Of a stretch of 6,715 nucleotides of DNA, positions 5,194-6,715 are shown in pieces. Made by a program: the position numbers and the translations under genes. The stretch spans positions 1-6,715 of the forward strand of contig QHVX01000185.1 of the NCBI GenBank assembly GCA_003222375.1, written 5' to 3'. This DNA is from Acidobacteriota bacterium. GTDB taxonomy: Bacteria > Acidobacteriota > Thermoanaerobaculia > Gp7-AA8. How positions within the stretch are numbered: the first letter of the stretch is position 1; each line of letters opens with the position of its first letter. A model generated the notes under the pieces. The model made no database searches. It was not told the DNA's origin and saw only the letters and a list, made by a program, of their open reading frames with translations.

Positions 5194-6715
5194 TTAGCGA
5201 TGACTGCTCTGCTGCCGCAGAAACACCAGATATTCGTCGATCGCCGTGGGCCGGGGCGCAATGCGGATAGCGTTGATCAAGAGGCGATTGCTGGCGTCAT
5301 GATCGACCGCGATGGCCGATTCGACCTCGCGAGCCGCGGCGTCGAATTGACGCTGGCCGGCCGCCAGAAGGGCGAGGTACACGTGAGGCTCGGGCGATTT
5401 GGGACGCAGTCGAGAGGCCTCAGAAAACTGCTGTGCCGCAGAATCGTTCCGCCCCAGACGGCTGAGAAGAGTGCCATAGTTCATCCTCGCGTCGTAAAGG
5501 TTCGGATTCAGCGTCAAAGCCTCTTCGTACTGCGACTGCGCTTCAGCGTCGACGCCGAGTCGCGCCAGGACAGCAGCGTAGTCGTTGTGGAGATCCGCGT
5601 CGTTCGGATGCGCGTCGACGCTCTGTGCAAAAAGCGAACGCGCCTGCTCGAGCTGCCCGCGCGTGAGAGCCAGCCGCGCCGCAACGCCGGGATCCGGCTG
5701 GAGCTGCAGCGAACGGCTCAAGGCGCGCTCGGCGTCAGCGCGGTTGCCGCGCGCAAGCTCGACCGATCCCAGCGTCGCGAAGGCCTCGGCGCTATTCGGA
5801 TTCATTTTCACCGCGGTCTGCGCGGCGCGAGCGGCGGCATCGAGTTTTCCCTCCCCCGTGAGCGCGATCGCGAGGCCGTCGTACACGATTTCCTCAGGAC
5901 GATACCCAATCGCCTGCTGATAATGTCTCTGAGCCTTGGCGTAGTCGCCCGATTCGAGCAGTCCACTGGCGAGGTTAACGTGCGCGAGCTTGTTGTCATT
6001 GGAAGTGACAGCCAGCGCATGGTCGAAAAGCGAAACGCTCGATTTCCAATATCCAACTTGCGCGTAAGCGACCGCCGTGAAGCCGAAAATGCAGATCGCG
6101 GCTAGAGCGATCGCGGCGTTCTGCATCTGAGGAATGCGCTCGGAGAGTCGTGCCGCCGTCCACACGATGGCAATGAACAGGCCGATGTGAGGAATGTATG
6201 TGAAGCGGTCGGCCATCGCCTGCTGTCCTGCTTGCGCGAGCCCGATCACCGGAACGAGTGAGCCGGCGAACCAGCACCATCCGACGAAGAACTCCGGCAA
6301 CTGGCGAACGAATCTGAATGCTGTCGCCGTGATTCCGAGGATGATCAAAGCGTCGACGATCGCGAGAAGCGGATTGATGTGGGTCGGAAAGGGAATTGCG
6401 GCGTTCGCGAAGCGGGCCGCGATCGGAACGTACGTCGTCGATGCCATCGCTTCGTGCTGGCCGAATAGTGTTGCCGCGATGCCGCCAGTGACGCATAGGG
6501 CGTACGGCACTTTCTCGACCAGCAGTTTGCGCAGCGGCACTTTTCCGAATCGTTCCAAGGGCCAGTAATCGAGAAGCAGCAGCACGAATGGCGTTGTCAC
6601 CAGCATCGGCTTGGCCATCAGGCCAAGCGCCAGCGTCACGACCGACAGCGCGTACGCCAATCGCGATTGGCGCGAGATGCAGCGTGCATACGCGATGAGG
6701 CACAAAAGAAAAAAA
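5194..6715 (-). CDS. TMTC-like polytopic membrane protein with C-terminal TPR repeats (5' end beyond window)
   Basis: Partial gene. The reading frame stays open to the right edge; the first possible start inside the window is a TTG at 6705, which falls in the middle of a membrane helix and is not the true start. Residues below count from that TTG. About 215 residues of hydrophobic membrane region come first, with helices near 17-45, 66-81, 113-133, 138-157, 170-187 and 196-215. It carries two segments typical of bacterial DUF1736/TMTC-like proteins: GLMAKPMLVTTPFVLLLLDY (28-47) and QAMADRFTYIPHIGLF (162-177). About seven TPR units follow (238-470), the fourth slightly short; the chain ends at TAA. 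Eukaryotic TMTC proteins are O-mannosyltransferases of the GT-C fold; function of bacterial relatives is not settled, and the N-terminal loop that would hold GT-C catalytic acids is outside the window. The gene ends 9 bases before the Wzt gene, which suggests a role in glycan assembly or glycoprotein modification. The membrane/TPR architecture is sure; enzymatic role is inference. Confidence 0.88.
   Translation of the reverse strand, partial: FFLLCLIAYARCISRQSRLAYALSVVTLALGLMAKPMLVTTPFVLLLLDYWPLERFGKVPLRKLLVEKVPYALCVTGGIAATLFGQHEAMASTTYVPIAARFANAAIPFPTHINPLLAIVDALIILGITATAFRFVRQLPEFFVGWCWFAGSLVPVIGLAQAGQQAMADRFTYIPHIGLFIAIVWTAARLSERIPQMQNAAIALAAICIFGFTAVAYAQVGYWKSSVSLFDHALAVTSNDNKLAHVNLASGLLESGDYAKAQRHYQQAIGYRPEEIVYDGLAIALTGEGKLDAAARAAQTAVKMNPNSAEAFATLGSVELARGNRADAERALSRSLQLQPDPGVAARLALTRGQLEQARSLFAQSVDAHPNDADLHNDYAAVLARLGVDAEAQSQYEEALTLNPNLYDARMNYGTLLSRLGRNDSAAQQFSEASRLRPKSPEPHVYLALLAAGQRQFDAAAREVESAIAVDHDASNRLLINAIRIAPRPTAIDEYLVFLRQQSSHR

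Noticed and set aside
5083..6105. A 340-codon open frame on the plus strand opposite wzt and the TPR gene
   Set aside because: It is antisense to strong coding sequence, Arg-rich, shows no recognisable domain, and is the expected shadow frame of a GC-rich gene with codon periodicity.
5861..6115. GCGATCGC octamers resembling HIP1 palindromes of cyanobacteria
   Set aside because: Only a couple of copies, within coding sequence rich in GATCG; not a dense, regular distribution and not supported by the gene content.
6703..6705. TTG at 6705 as the start of the TMTC-like protein
   Set aside because: The frame continues open to the window edge with hydrophobic codons (Phe, Leu), and family members have many more N-terminal membrane residues, so the gene simply runs off the window.
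1..6715. Search for CRISPR arrays, tRNA or rRNA genes, insertion sequences, toxin-antitoxin pairs and phage genes
   Set aside because: No spaced direct repeats, transposase-like frame, terminal inverted repeats or RNA gene signatures were seen; nearly every base is accounted for by the six minus-strand genes.

Overview
The window is a GC-rich (about 60% by eye), tightly packed piece of bacterial chromosome. All six genes lie on the minus strand, so transcription runs from the right edge to the left edge. Gene content points to a Gram-negative-type bacterium with ABC-transporter-dependent surface polysaccharide export. The TMTC-like membrane/TPR protein is a family I associate with Acidobacteriota, Deltaproteobacteria-type groups and related soil or environmental lineages. 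I would guess Acidobacteriota or a similar lineage, with low confidence.

Layout in transcription order: (1) the 3' part of a TMTC-like polytopic membrane protein with about seven TPR repeats (start lies beyond the right edge); (2) a Wzt-type polysaccharide-export ATPase with a C-terminal carbohydrate-binding domain; (3) a rhamnosyltransferase-like GT2 glycosyltransferase with an unassigned C-terminal domain; (4) an unusual single-chain fusion of a shortened DPM/GtrB-like GT2 domain with a zinc-ribbon SAM methyltransferase; (5) a two-part GNAT-fold acetyltransferase-like protein; (6) a free-standing response-regulator receiver domain. Junctions are a 9-base gap, a 1-base TGATG overlap, a 4-base ATGA overlap, an 11-base overlap and a 0- or 24-base gap. 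There is no gene-free stretch longer than about 25 bases and no visible promoter or terminator, so this is most simply the interior of one translationally coupled operon.

Working model (inference): the glycosyltransferases build a polysaccharide or O-antigen chain, the methyltransferase and GNAT protein modify sugars or cap the chain, and Wzt, through its C-terminal domain, recognises the finished end and powers export with a Wzm permease that is not in this window. The TPR membrane protein may be a lipid-linked-sugar-dependent GT-C glycosyltransferase. The receiver domain at the end is the odd member.

I do not see a clearly new system such as a defence island, CRISPR array or mobile element. 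The points most worth checking are the GT2-methyltransferase fusion with its apparently degraded nucleotide-sugar site, an all-A/T palindromic patch inside that gene, an apparent internal contraction of the TMTC-like protein, and a dnaX-type slippery heptamer in wzt.
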